Shown: positions 1 through 12,700 of the stretch, one piece after another
Numbering within the stretch: the stretch's first letter is position 1
How the letters are laid out: the number at the start of each line of letters is the position of its first letter
From: Phoronis australis
Taxonomy: Eukaryota > Phoronida > Phoronidae
Reading direction: 5' to 3'
Assembly (NCBI GenBank): GCA_002633005.1
Contig: NMRA01000013.1
Location: 975,474 to 1,039,473, forward strand
DNA length: 64,000 nt
Program-made: the position numbers and the translations under genes
Notes under the pieces: model-generated
The model's input: the letters and a program-made list of their open reading frames with translations, nothing else
What the model was told of the DNA's origin: nothing
Databases searched by the model: none

Positions 1-559
1 TGTTCTATGTTTTGTAATGATTTCAGTAAGATGGGTTGAACCTCGTACTGGTCATTACCTAGCCCTGCAACCCTCTAACTGTTCTATGTTTTGTAATGAT
101 TTCAGTAAGATGGGTCGAACCTCGTACTGGTCATTACCTAGCCCTGCAACCCTCTAACTGTTCTATGTTTTGTAATGATTTCAGTAAGATGGGTTGAACC
201 TCGTACTGGTCATTACCTAGCCCTGCAACCCTCTAACTGTTCTATGTTTTGTAATGATTTCAGTAAGATGGGTTGAACCTCGTACTGGTCATTACCTAGT
301 CCTGCAACCCTCTAACTATTCTACGTTTTGTAATGATTTCATTAAGATGGGCCGAACCTCGTACTGGTCATTACCTAGTCCTGCAACCCTCTAACTGTTC
401 TATGTTTTTTAATGATATTTAGAACATTAGGTGACCACATTACGTACTGTTCTCTAGTCCTGCTACTCCACTGCTCTCTGTTATGCATCAATTTCACGAA
501 GATAGGTTGTCTCATACTCATCTTTCCCAAGCCCTGCAAGCTGTTGTTATGTGTTTCAG
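1..559. repeat. 79-bp minisatellite, degenerate toward exon E1
   Basis: Near-identical 79-bp units start at 1, 80, 159, 238 and 317; a sixth starts at 396 and then diverges. Diverged unit pieces (ctctctgttatgcatcaatt, aagccctgcaag) continue to about 550. Each unit carries a tttcag acceptor-like string. The array is cut by the window edge, so its true length is unknown. Confidence 0.9.
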
Positions 560-707
560 AATGGAGAATTCAAGCCGAGCAACTTGTTTCACAACACAAA
601 GCTAGTGAACGGCTCGAGCCCCGAGTTTGAGTACTCGGACAAGTTCTTGCAGAAGGTCAGCTACGCTTGGAGCACGGTACACATTCCTGTGGAGATCTTC
701 GAAGGAG
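560..707 (+). CDS. CACNA2D: alpha2-delta exon E1 (VWA-N region)
   Basis: The acceptor is tgtttcag; phase is 0 in, 1 out. It encodes residues 1-49 of the part seen here, including [11 protein letters not shown], the conserved VH(I/V)P strand that precedes the VWA domain in the family. Its acceptor lies directly after a degenerate minisatellite. Earlier exons are outside the window. Confidence 0.93.
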
Positions 708-3700
708 GTGACTTGCACTTGCAATCTGAAAGCATCAATAAACCTCTGAAATAAATGGTGGACGCAGTGACCTTTTGGTGGTCGCAGTGACCTTATTAAA
801 CAGAGATTAAATCTAGCAGTACCCTTAACAGAGTGTAACCTTAAAGTACCTTAAAGATGGCTGTTGGAATTCACACATTTCATATTTTGTCCAATTTAGG
901 GTCTAAACTGCAGTTCTTGCCTCTGTATCATCCCTGAAAAATGAAACAAATTGGTGTTCTAGTTTCAGTCGCATTTCTATGGAAGAAATGGGGTGTGATT
1001 TCTGCAAATGGTATTCAATAGCTCATAGATGATGTTTTTGGTAAAAACGTGTCCTTGTTTTTGATCTGTTTTATCCAGACCTGGAAAACCCGCCATTTTG
1101 AAAGCACCTTCCGAGTCGGCAAAACTACAAGATCTATGAATATCTACCCATAATTGCAAGCTGCTCTGATAATTTTCACAAGTTGTTTCTTACCTGTGAT
1201 ATTCTCATTATTACGTGCCTGGCTAAAATGCCATTGATTCTGACTTTTCCTGGAGCTGACCCGGCCCTCGTCGGTGGTGATCTCTGCTGTCCCTGAGCTC
1301 CCTCTACACATTCCCTCCACGAGTACTTCCCGTCACACACTCTAGTTTAAGACTGAATACACGAGGCTAGACAATTAGTCTTGTAGCAAGCAAAGCGTCA
1401 AACTCTATCCACTTCACTATACCGTTTTAGTAGATAATGTGTTCTGACTATGGGAACAACAGCATTTCAGCTCTGAAAAGTAGTATCTTTTTCGTAAGAT
1501 GAGATTTTAATTAAATGTTTTGTTCAGACATAGAGATTGTGAACGGCCTCAACTGGACGTATCACCTGGACGAAGTCTATAAGCAGAACCTGCAAAAGGA
1601 TCCGGAACTGCTTTGGCAGTACTTTGGCAGTCAACGGGGATTCATACGCAGCTACCCAGGTTGGTGCATTCATGGTCATAAGGAAATGTTTCGCGGGCAC
1701 TCGATATCTGTATGATGCAACAGACTGACGATGCAAAGTTGGGCAGATCTAGCAAGACTTCTGTCGCATTCGAGACACAGTGTAGTTTCTACAGAGCACT
1801 CAATTTTGTGTCTAAAATTTAATGATGTATGTATTGAGTATTCTTGATAGACAAGTTGAGGATTTAAGGCAATTTATGGGGAAAACATGTTGTCATTGAA
1901 ACTCTGAAGGTGAGATAATTAGTCAGCCTGGCCTAAGTTGTCACACTGTTGGGCTGCTCTAGCAACAAACTGGTCTCACTCATTAGATTAGAAAATCAAG
2001 ACTGCTAGTAAGCCGGACTCACAAGAAATGTGCCACGTCCTCCAGTATCAAACTGAGGAAAGTAAACCCCTTTATGGTCTGAGGTTTTAGTGCCCTAATA
2101 GGCTGTAAGATAATGCAAGCTAATATTGGCTTGAGTAGTAAATGAGGTTGGTGAGCTTGTGGACTATACGGGCTTTGTGACAATCGTAAAATTGCTAAAA
2201 ATGTCATCCTTCCTGAAATTTCCTAATTTTCCCCATTATGGACATTTTTTGAGAACTTTTTCTAACTTTATTTGACTTGTTTATTGTGTAGTGTGGTGCA
2301 CACGAAAGTGCAGTGATGCTAGACACAGCTATACTGCTAAGCCTCAACACACGTCAACATTCCATGAAAAAAATTGAAGTCTTCATCTTTTTCAACTGAG
2401 CTTTGGTGCAGGCTAAGGACTTTGAAAAAAATCCAAAAATCCCCAGCGCACTTTTGTAGTCAGTAAATAAAAAAGCAGAATTTGGATGTTTCGTGCAAAA
2501 ATTGTGTTTGTGGAAAATTTGGCGATCTCCGTGACATCGTGTTTCGTTAAAAAAAAGCATCCAGCACATAACAAGAATCTGTGATTCTGTTACTTTTGAC
2601 GTGGTCTGTTGCGTCATGACCATGATTTCTGTTCGCCAGGTACAAAATGGCGCCGTACAAGTGGTGTGGATCTCTATGACGTCCGCCGAAGACCGTGGTA
2701 CACGCAAGGCTCCAGCTCTCCAAAAGATATGTTCATTCTTCTTGACACGTAAGGACTTGTTGCCAAAATTCTGCCATAATAGTATGCTTGGACAGCTGTT
2801 TCTTGGGGTTTAAGATATAACTCTAATGATCACATCTGGGTGTTTGTTACTTATGTTTTCCTTAAATGCTGTTAGGACTTATTCAGTTAATTGACGCACA
2901 GGAGGCGAGGTCTGTTTAATCTTTATACCTAAGATATTACTTAACCAATCAGATTGTGTTTTTGTTTTCCTGTTTTCCTTAAATGTAGACCGTGTTTTTT
3001 CACTTGGTTGACAAGCAATTATTAAATCCATTGGGCAGAATCTGATTTTTCTTCATATTTAAGATATGATTGTACAAGTCGAAAATGTTTTTTCTTGTTT
3101 AATTCTGTTATCCGTGAATGTAGACTATTTTATTCTTTTGATATAAATAAAATATTGATTTATAAGCAAATTGAACTGAATACTGTATTTGAAATACATG
3201 CGACATCGTTTAATTTTTCGTACTACTTGTTCCATAACTGATCAGTCTGCGTAAGTCGTCGGCTTTCCTTCTTTCTTTCGGACGAGGTGTCACTTCCATC
3301 ACTGTCTTAAAGGCAGCGAGTTAAGCTATGATGTGTGTACCATGTCTGTAATAATATGCTTAGCTTAAATTAAATTATCTTGAACCATCTGTTGGCATCC
3401 TAAAGCAAGGTATAGCATCCTCTGACAAATGGGTTGTTTTATAATTAGTGCCTTTATCACATTGTTGTGATGTTTCGTGCCTGTATCCCGCGTTCATCTT
3501 CAGGAGTGGCAGCATGCACGGCCAAGGCTTGCAACTGATGAAAGTCACAGTCAAAGTGCTACTTGACACCCTGGGCGAGAACGACTATGTTGCAGTGGCA
3601 AATGTAAGTTTCCATCTTCCAATGCCACTCTCATCTGAACTTACCTTTGTTTGAAGACACTTTGATTCTCTCTGAGTTGTGGCGAGTGACCAATGGCACT

Positions 3701-6700
3701 GTTCGGAATTGAAGTTTGTTTAAAATTCAGACCATAGTCCTTTAATTTCTTGAAACGTGGACTGTGGATCTTTGACACGAGTTAGTTAATAGGTGTCTAG
3801 TTAAATGACTTTGCATTGTATCCTTGACTGTGTGTTCTTGAGAAATTCCCACGTTCATGATTGAATAAACATGATGAGGGTTGTCTGAATGAGGCTGGAC
3901 TCGTTACAATTCCTACAATGTCAATTTTGAGTCACTGATGTTCGTAATTATTGATAACCTTTACGCTTTGATTTTTCAGTTTTCTAACGAAGCCCATTAT
4001 GTGTCTTGTCTTAAATCGTTTGTTCAAGCCAATCACAAGAACAAAAGGGTATGTAGCGACCAATCTTGATGATCCTTCCATTCTTGTGTTGTAGCAGAAT
4101 GTCAGTGGTCAATTCGAATTTTTACTGACAATACTGTCTTTTTTGTAATGTGGGCAATGAAATGTTAGTAATGATACTATCTCTGATTCATAAAACCTTC
4201 TTTTTGAAATTCTAAAACATAAGGACAAAGTTAACATTTCATTTGCCAAATAAGTATAGTTTGGTAGAAGCCCTTCGTTAACACAAACTTTGTTGAAAAC
4301 ACTACTAAACTGACACATTTATTTCTCTGTTTCTTTCGCCACGTATATGTTCATTCCACTTATTGCCTGATGATGAGACATGTAGTCTGGAAAAATAGCT
4401 AGTGTTTTAATTTGTTTGTTATGTCTCTCTCGGTGCTTTGCTATATAGCTGCACATCTGAAGAAAGTATATTGTTTCGGCACTATGAGCGAATCAGTATC
4501 AAGCTTTCAAACAAAAAGTTTAGTTGTGTTTTTAACGAAGTTTCCAAATTACAGTAACTTACGTCAGGTTTTGGTCAGAGTTTGAAGTTGAGCCAAGTGA
4601 AAGTCATCTACTATGTTGAAGAGAAATTGAACTTCCCAAAAATATTCTTCCAGTAGGACGTAAGGTGGAAATTCTCGAGTTTGGGCTAGTGAATTATTCA
4701 TTACTTTGACGAAGTTTGCACCAAATTTTAGAAATAGGCAATATTGGTCGTCCCAAATACAAGAACCGCCAAAAATATGCTGCCAAGTCTATTTTACGAC
4801 TTTGTCAGTAGAGAACAGTGTGTCTGAATTTTAAGAAATATGATAAAACGCCGAAATCGCTCATGTCCCAGTTTTTAGAATCAAGAAAGTTCAATATCTG
4901 CTGGAATGTTGACATCAAATTCTATATGTACTGGACCTATTGGAGAAACTTTTACTGTAATCTGTGGTTCATAATTTTGTCAATTTTTGTTTACATTATT
5001 TTGTTAACATTTTTTAACTTGTCTGCTAGCTGACACTTAATAATTGCACGACAGTAATACAGACTGTAGTTGACCAGTTACAGGAGCTGCTTTAAATGCT
5101 GTTTGCCAACAAGTCGGCACACGTCCCTTTAATGTGTTCATACATGATCATGTTTCAGGTGTTCAGTAATGAAGTGGACAAGTTGACAGCAAACGGAATG
5201 GCTCACTACTCAATAGGGCTGGACTTTGCACTCAAAAGCTTTGTTGAAGTAAGTCATGTTTTGTCATGTTGATTAAGAGAATTTCATTTCTGTCGCTGGT
5301 CCATTTTTTAAATGCATTGTGGGATTTTGCTTTAAAATGCCTAGTTTTCGTGCACCAAGCAATATACTGCTTAAAATGCCTAGTTTTCACGTAGCGAGCA
5401 ATATACGAACAAGATCCCTGTTTTTTAGAAAAAAGCCTTGTGTTTTGCGAGTTAATATGGCATAAAACATGAACTAAGTGAACAATTAAAAATTCCTAAC
5501 TGCATATTTGAGACATAACGTAGTTTTCATTTAAAAAAGTTTCAGTAAAATTGGCTGGGGGGGGTTATTTTGCTATGAATGAACCTTTCTTGCACGTGAA
5601 AATTTGACTTAAAAATGTGGTCACATGACAATAATAAAGATACAGTAGTAAGAAGCATATTTTTAGAATCCTCGATCTTTCTCCTTGCAGAAAATGTAAA
5701 ATACTTTTAGTGATTGACTAAGCATATTTTTTCAATATTTGACTTAAAGTTGAGGCCGTCTAACAAGGTCCTGGATAGTCCTGATGTCATATCGGATTAT
5801 AGAACATCTCGAATGTTGTCATGAAATGTCAAAACATTTCCCCCTAAACACGACGCCAATAATTTCACGACTTGATGTCAATTCACACTCCCTTTTTAGC
5901 ATGTATACTTTTAAATTTCTTCCTTATTTTAAACTAATTTACATTCAATTCCATCAATCATTTCCTGTTTACGTGCTTTACACTCAGACCCTCCACTTAG
6001 CATGATCAGCTTATAAGAGTTGTTATGATCACCTCCAAGTTGGAACCTGCTTAATGGAATCTAACTTATTATCATAACTTTTGTAAAAACCAAGTGTTTG
6101 GCATTAAGTGGACTCCACTGTATTTATTAATGAGTAATAGTCACTTGCAGGGGTTCGGGAAGTTTGAGAACCAGTTTTGTCCACTGAATAACAGGCATCG
6201 AACTGGTTCTCAAAATACGGGACCCATGTAAATGACTGTTGCCTTTTAATATAATCCTGTTCGTCTTGTCTTGATTGAATTATTTCTGAATGTTTGTATT
6301 GTCTTGTTAAAGTTGATCTGTTCTTGTCATTCTGTCTCCAGTTCAGCAGGAACGCTACTGACGGTCAAGGGGCGGAGTGCAACAAGGTTATTATGCTAAT
6401 CACGGACGGAGGAGAGGACTTCGCTAAAGATGTCCTTGAGAAGCATAAAGAGCTGCTGAAATCGGTACGCAATTTCCGCCAGTTCATGGATGTCTATCAG
6501 GCAAATGTGCACGCCACCTGTAGGAAGTTCATATGTGGTTATGTATTTATGTATTGGCCTGTGTTATAGAGTCAATGTTAACACTGTCTCCTATTCATTT
6601 TGCGTTTTCTGGTCTCAAAGTATTCATATTTCGTTGTGTGAAACCCGGGCCATCCTTGATTGACATGGAATGGAGTGCACAGTACACATATTGCATCACT

Positions 6701-9700
6701 ATCTTAATTTCAGGTGCGCATATTCACCTACGCCATAGGTCAAGGTGCTGGGCCAATGGATGCTGCCAAGTATTTTGCCTGCAAATATAGAGGTCAGTAG
6801 CATATGATTGCTGTGTGCAGCAGTTAAAAGATTCAGAAGTACAGTGTAGGACATCCTCTGTACTCGAACTAGCTTTTATATTGGGGTTCATCAAGTGCCA
6901 ATTTGTGTCATCAGGTGTGAATTTGGGTCATATACTTGTGGGGTAGACCTAAGTTTATGTACTCAAGCACAAAGTCTTGATTTTATACTAAACTAGAACT
7001 GTAATGTCAAAAACGTGTTGTAGCGGTGAAGTTCAGATTTTAGATTTCAAGATAAAGTATTCAGTTAGACCTTGGTTATTTGAAACCTACTCAATGGTTT
7101 ATAATCAGGTCATGATCTTTATGACGCCATGTCAGGTTAACAAGACTGGGATGTTCAGAGGTTGAGTTGACTCCCGTATGCTTGAGGAAAATCCTACAAC
7201 GATCTCTCATTAGATCATTTCGATGATTCCCAGATATAATGCCTCTTGGCGCTTTCTGGGTTATGTATATTCATTGTATCGAAGATTTCGTAATATAAAA
7301 AAAAATTTCGATGATTCCTCTTTGTTGCCTACCTGTTTCAACATTTTTGAAAAAAGAACTTTATTAAATTAAGCTAATGTAGTTAGGGTGTGCTTCACCA
7401 AGAACTGTGAATGGAGAATTTGCTGTAAAATTGTTGGTGTTTACAAAGCGTCTTCACCTAATTTTTGTTTTTTTATAGGGTACTACTCTCCCATCACTGG
7501 AATGGGTGCCATAAGGACCAAAGTTCAGGTTGGTAAAATACACTTTATAGTAGAGCAATTATGTTAATGTTACGTGGTGCAAAAGTAAAATGCCCAGATT
7601 TGGCGAACTTTGGAACATCATGTTATGTGAAATGGCTGTGTGATTTAAGTAAAACTTTCAGACGCCCTGTTCTTCAACATGCTGCTAGGAATTGTTTAGG
7701 AAATGTTCCATTTTTGCATGACTGGATGTCAAAAGATAGGACTTAGATGATTTTTATGAAAAAAGTCAAAATTTGCAAAAAATTAAAAACAAGAGTGTAA
7801 TTTAGAAACAATGTTTTTGGAGATTTTGTCAAATGAAATTTGGTCAAGTTATTGTTACCGTTGTTTTGTTATGAATGCACCGTTCTTTTGTGTTGAATTT
7901 TGCTGAGAATACATGGTAATGTACTTTAATTAATGGCTGATTATTGGTAAATAGTTTAAAATCAAGCTCTACAAGGTTTTCTACTTTCAGAAAAAATAGG
8001 TCTTACATAACTGTGATCAAACCTGGAAAGTTACGTTTCATTTAAAAATATTGTGGAGTGTTTTGATTTGGCTCTGGTGGCAAAGTACCAACTATTTCAA
8101 TTATGAAGTCAGCACAAAATCTCAATTACCCTGAAATCTTATACATGACAATCGTTATTCCCTCAGGGAACTTAAAAATGGAGGTTTACACATGAAAGTT
8201 GATTGATATATGAAGCCATAGTGTTTACTGAAATATAAAGCCAGTTTTTTTTTCTTGTATTTTCTGCCAATCGGACATTACAGCTGTGTTTTCCATTTAT
8301 GACATGTATTTTGATGGTATAAGAAATGTCATGATTATCAGCACAATGTTTGTTTCAGGTATCGCAACATTCATTTTCAGATCCCTACTATACTGGATGA
8401 TGTTTCCTAGTTTTGGTCTCTTGAAATTGTTACAGATTGCATGCTGTCGTCCGATATTCCAAAGACGTAGTTTGACAAATACTGTTATTTGTTGCATTCC
8501 CGTTTCAGATATCTTGTTTTTGTTTCTCTCTTGTTACGAGTTAGCAGGATGAGTGTGGTAGTGTTCACTCGGGGGTGTTCACTCGGGGGTGTACACTCGG
8601 GGGTGTTCACTCGGGGGTGTACACTCGGGGACGTTACATTATCGTGTGTGTGTCTGGCTTGACACACACACCCTTTTTCCTTTAGCTGTAGAATTGCTTG
8701 TGGTGGTGAACACCATTAATTACAGTCAGAAAAGCAAAAACTGGAACCATTCGAATTTTGAATGTGAGCAGCCATTNCAATTACCTTGAAATCTTATACA
8801 TGACAATCGTTATTCCCTGAGGGAACTTAAAAATGGAGGTTTACACATGAAAGTTGATTGATATATGAAGCCACAGTGTTTACTGAAATATAAAGCCAGT
8901 TTTTTTTCTTGTATTTTCTGCCAATCAGACATTACAGCTGTGTTTTCCATTTATGACATGTATTTTGATGGTATAAGAAATGTCACGATTATCAGCACAA
9001 TGTTTGTTCCAGGTATCACAACATTCATTTTCAGATCCCTACTATACTGAATGATGTTTCCTAGTTTTGGTCTCTTGTAATTGTTACAGATTGCATGCTG
9101 TCGTCCGATATTCCAAAGACGTAGTTTGACAAATACTGTTATTTGTTGCATTCCCGTTTCAGATATCTTGTTTTTGTTTCTCTCTTGTTACGAGTTAACA
9201 GGATGAGTGTGGTAGTGTTCAGTCGGGGGTGTACACTCGGGGGTGTACACTCGGGGGTGTACACTCGGGGACGTTACATTATCGTGTGTGTGTCTGGCTT
9301 GACACACACACCCTTTTTCCTTTAGCTGTAGAATTGCTTGTGGTGGTGAACACCATTAATTACAGTCAGAAAAGCAAAAACTGGAACCATTCGAATTTTG
9401 AATGTGAGCAGCCATTTAGATAGAAAAACTGAAAATCAGAGGATGAGCTTTAAACTGAATGCGACGAACATGGCTGGTTGAAATCGAAATGTTTGTTATT
9501 CAAAGTTATTATTGGCAGCAGTTATGGAACAGTTGCTTTCATTATGCTCAACATGTCATCATTTTCAAACCCTAAAGTCCGACACGGCGCTAAGTGAGTC
9601 AAACTGAGATTGCACCCCCATTACATCTAGACGTTACATACTGTCGTCATTTCTGTCTGGAGGGGAATCCTGCGTCTGCCTCAGTCTGTGAAAATATAAA

Positions 9701-12700
9701 GTTTTGTTAAAGATTGGAATCATCGAATTTATTAATGCTTTTCCATGTAATCTGTACCACAGTTATAACCCAGGGCTTGGAATTTTCCGCGGAAACGCGG
9801 ATTTCCGCTTTTTTCAAATGTGCTTTCCGCTTTTTTTATAATATTTCCCCGTAAAAAAATCGGATTTGATATAAAATTTCCGTGGCAAATTCCGTTCTTA
9901 CCGCGGCGTTGCAGACGACGTTCACCTCGCAAAAAAGCGGAAGTTGCTCTTTATGTTTCGGAGGAACGTAAATTGTCAACATTGCCGGGGCATCTGGGAC
10001 AGCGTGGTGGGATTTTCAATGGCGTCTCGTGTTATTGTTAAGCGCGGCGACAAATACTACCGCTCTGCAGCCAAAAATGTGTGGGTCGGGAGTGGACGGG
10101 CGAGCTAAAAGGACGCAGACGCATGCTACTGATGGTGGTAGCGTTTTTCTTTTTTTTTTTAGTCCTCCCGATTTTTGTCGGGGAAAGGTTCACATTGACC
10201 ATTTCATGGCTGGTTATCGGGCATGATTTGGGCCGTAAAAGTTTCAAAGTTTCCGCGTTTTTTGTCATTGGTTATTCCAAGCCCTGATAACCAGACAGTA
10301 TTTTGAATAACTGGCAATTGACAATTTTAAGAACCCTTTGAAAAATAAAAAGTGGTTAATATTAGGCATTTTTGGGGGGATTTCGCTGTTTAGAACCATG
10401 AGAGTTCTGGATCAGAACCGATGACTTCAAGCTGCTGCTATCTTTGAAACGCAAACATTTTGTAATTTACAGCTCTGTTTGTGTTTGCCTTATTTTGTTA
10501 TCAATTTGTATTTTTTTAAAGTGGACAGGTTTTTTTTTCAGAACTCTCATTTATGGTGACAGTTGTACCCACAATGCATCAGTCAGATCTCACTTAATGC
10601 TGACCATTTTAGGTGGTGGTTGCCAAAAATAAAATAAAATTTGATATTTAATTCATTTAAGTTCGAAATTCTGAGTTGTTTTGAATGAGCATTATTTGGA
10701 CTGAATTTGCTGGACGTGTTAAAATCCATTTTATGAAATTTTTAAGTAAAAACATACTAGCTGAAGAGGTGTCATTCTTTAAACAATTATGAGATTGCGC
10801 TTTTGCATTTTCAAGACCTATGGCTGTTCGCTGGTCTTCTCAAAGTACAGTAAAATCATGTAAATTTTGGACAATTTTTTATAAGTGATTCAAACATTGT
10901 AAGTGAATGTGCGCATTTAGTTTCTCAAAACATCTGATGGTAGTGATAGTATAGAACTTGAAAATAATGAAAATCTTTATTTTAAAGCTACTTCTTTAAT
11001 AAAATCCAAAAATGTAATATTTCATATGTGTGCCATAATTGGTGGAATGGTTCCAGAAAAGTATACAAACTTTATTAAAGACACAACTAGGCTTTTTGTC
11101 GCTATCAAAAAGTCTAGTCATGTCTTGAACGAAGTTTGTGTAAACAAAGGGCTACTAACGAACTATACTGATAGAAGTATACACGTATCTAGTTGTCTTT
11201 CAGTTGGGTGACATTCATGTTTTTATTGTTGAAATGTTTCTAGGAACACGTACCAGTTCTGAGTCGACCGCTGTGTCTGAGCAATGCCCGTTGGTTTCGA
11301 TGGAGCAACGTTTATTCGGACGCTTTGTCGGTACGGTATCAGATGAATTATTCATGCATCATGTAGACTCTCTTTGACAAGTGACGGCTTCATTATTTCC
11401 ACTTTCAGCATTCTGTCTAGTTGCCGTATCGGCCCTAATGCATGTCATCAGTATACATTCACTTGCATGACTTGGTTATTTCATTTTCCCAGAAGGCTGT
11501 GTTATGGTAGCTCTGCGGTTCATTGGTTGGTGGATGTTCATGCTGTCCAAAAATAATGCTGGTGATTTTTAGCGAATATAATAAGTAACCCTAATCTTGT
11601 TTTGTCATAATTTGGCTAAAAATCCTTCAATTTGGGTCTAAGTGATTGTAGTTTTTAAATTTCTAATAAAAGTGACAGCAGCTCAAAATGTTGTTTAGAG
11701 ACAGCTAATAGCTAGTAAAAACTGTATGCTAATAGGAATGGAAGAAACGTTTTGTTTATAGTATGCTGTTTTTCTAGAAAGATTTAAGAAAAGTCATGAC
11801 CTAACTAAAGTATTTTTCCAAAATTCTATCAAGATCAAATTTGGAAATTTTGTTTTTGTTGAAATATGTACTGTAACGTTTGTTGTTTTAATTCAGAAAA
11901 CATGCCATGGAAAAATTCCCAAAATTTTCCCATGTTAACCAAACTAGGCTTGGGCCTGACTTCAACTACATTGCGTTATACAAAATCATTGCATTATTTT
12001 TGGACATCTCTCAATTTAAAAATTTGGATGCATGCCATGGAACTGTTTTCCTAGCACATTTACAACTGCATGATTGGAACTCAATGACCAATCATCTTTA
12101 CAGGACATATCACTTTACGTACCATCTTGTTCTCCATTGTTTCAGGTCCTGTGCCGTGTTCATTTTCAGAGTCGGCATTTTTTCCTTTTCAGGGTCTTCT
12201 AATGTTGTTGTTGATGCCTATTGTTTCAAGGTATTGTCTTGTGGTAGGCATTGTCCAGATCTTGAACATGAAGGACTATTGGCTTTTATCTTTTGACTTA
12301 AACCTGCAAAAGTCGCAAATCTGACTACGAATAATCAAAAGTTGATTTTTGTCTGTGACATTTCTCAAAACATTCTGTCTTTCTGTTTAGTTGAGCGGAA
12401 TATGAATTTCTGTCTTTTGACTTCGAGTAACTGTTGTAGACAGATTTTCTTACTGTCAGCCTTATCCCTTAGGCTGAGTTTTTGTTAAACAGGCTAAGCA
12501 ATCTGTAGAGTACGGATTTTTAAGCACACGTCAGGACTAGAGCCAATAGACTCTCTTACAAACAGGCTCCATGGAAGAACTAATCTGGTGACACTTCTCT
12601 ATATGATGCTGATTCGTTCCTCCATGGCCAGCAGATGGCGCTGTGTACTATAGCATACCATAATGACTGCTGACACTTTCCTCTACAGTGACTGGCAGAT

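Larger units (their letters stand above)
8123..9417. repeat. Tandem duplication of about 650 bp with N at the junction
   Basis: 8123-8776 and 8778-9417 are almost the same sequence, differing by scattered substitutions, small indels and one 14-bp repeat unit. The single unknown base at 8777 is exactly between the copies. It lies in the intron between E9 and E10. It may be a real duplication or two alleles joined by the assembler. Confidence 0.9.
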
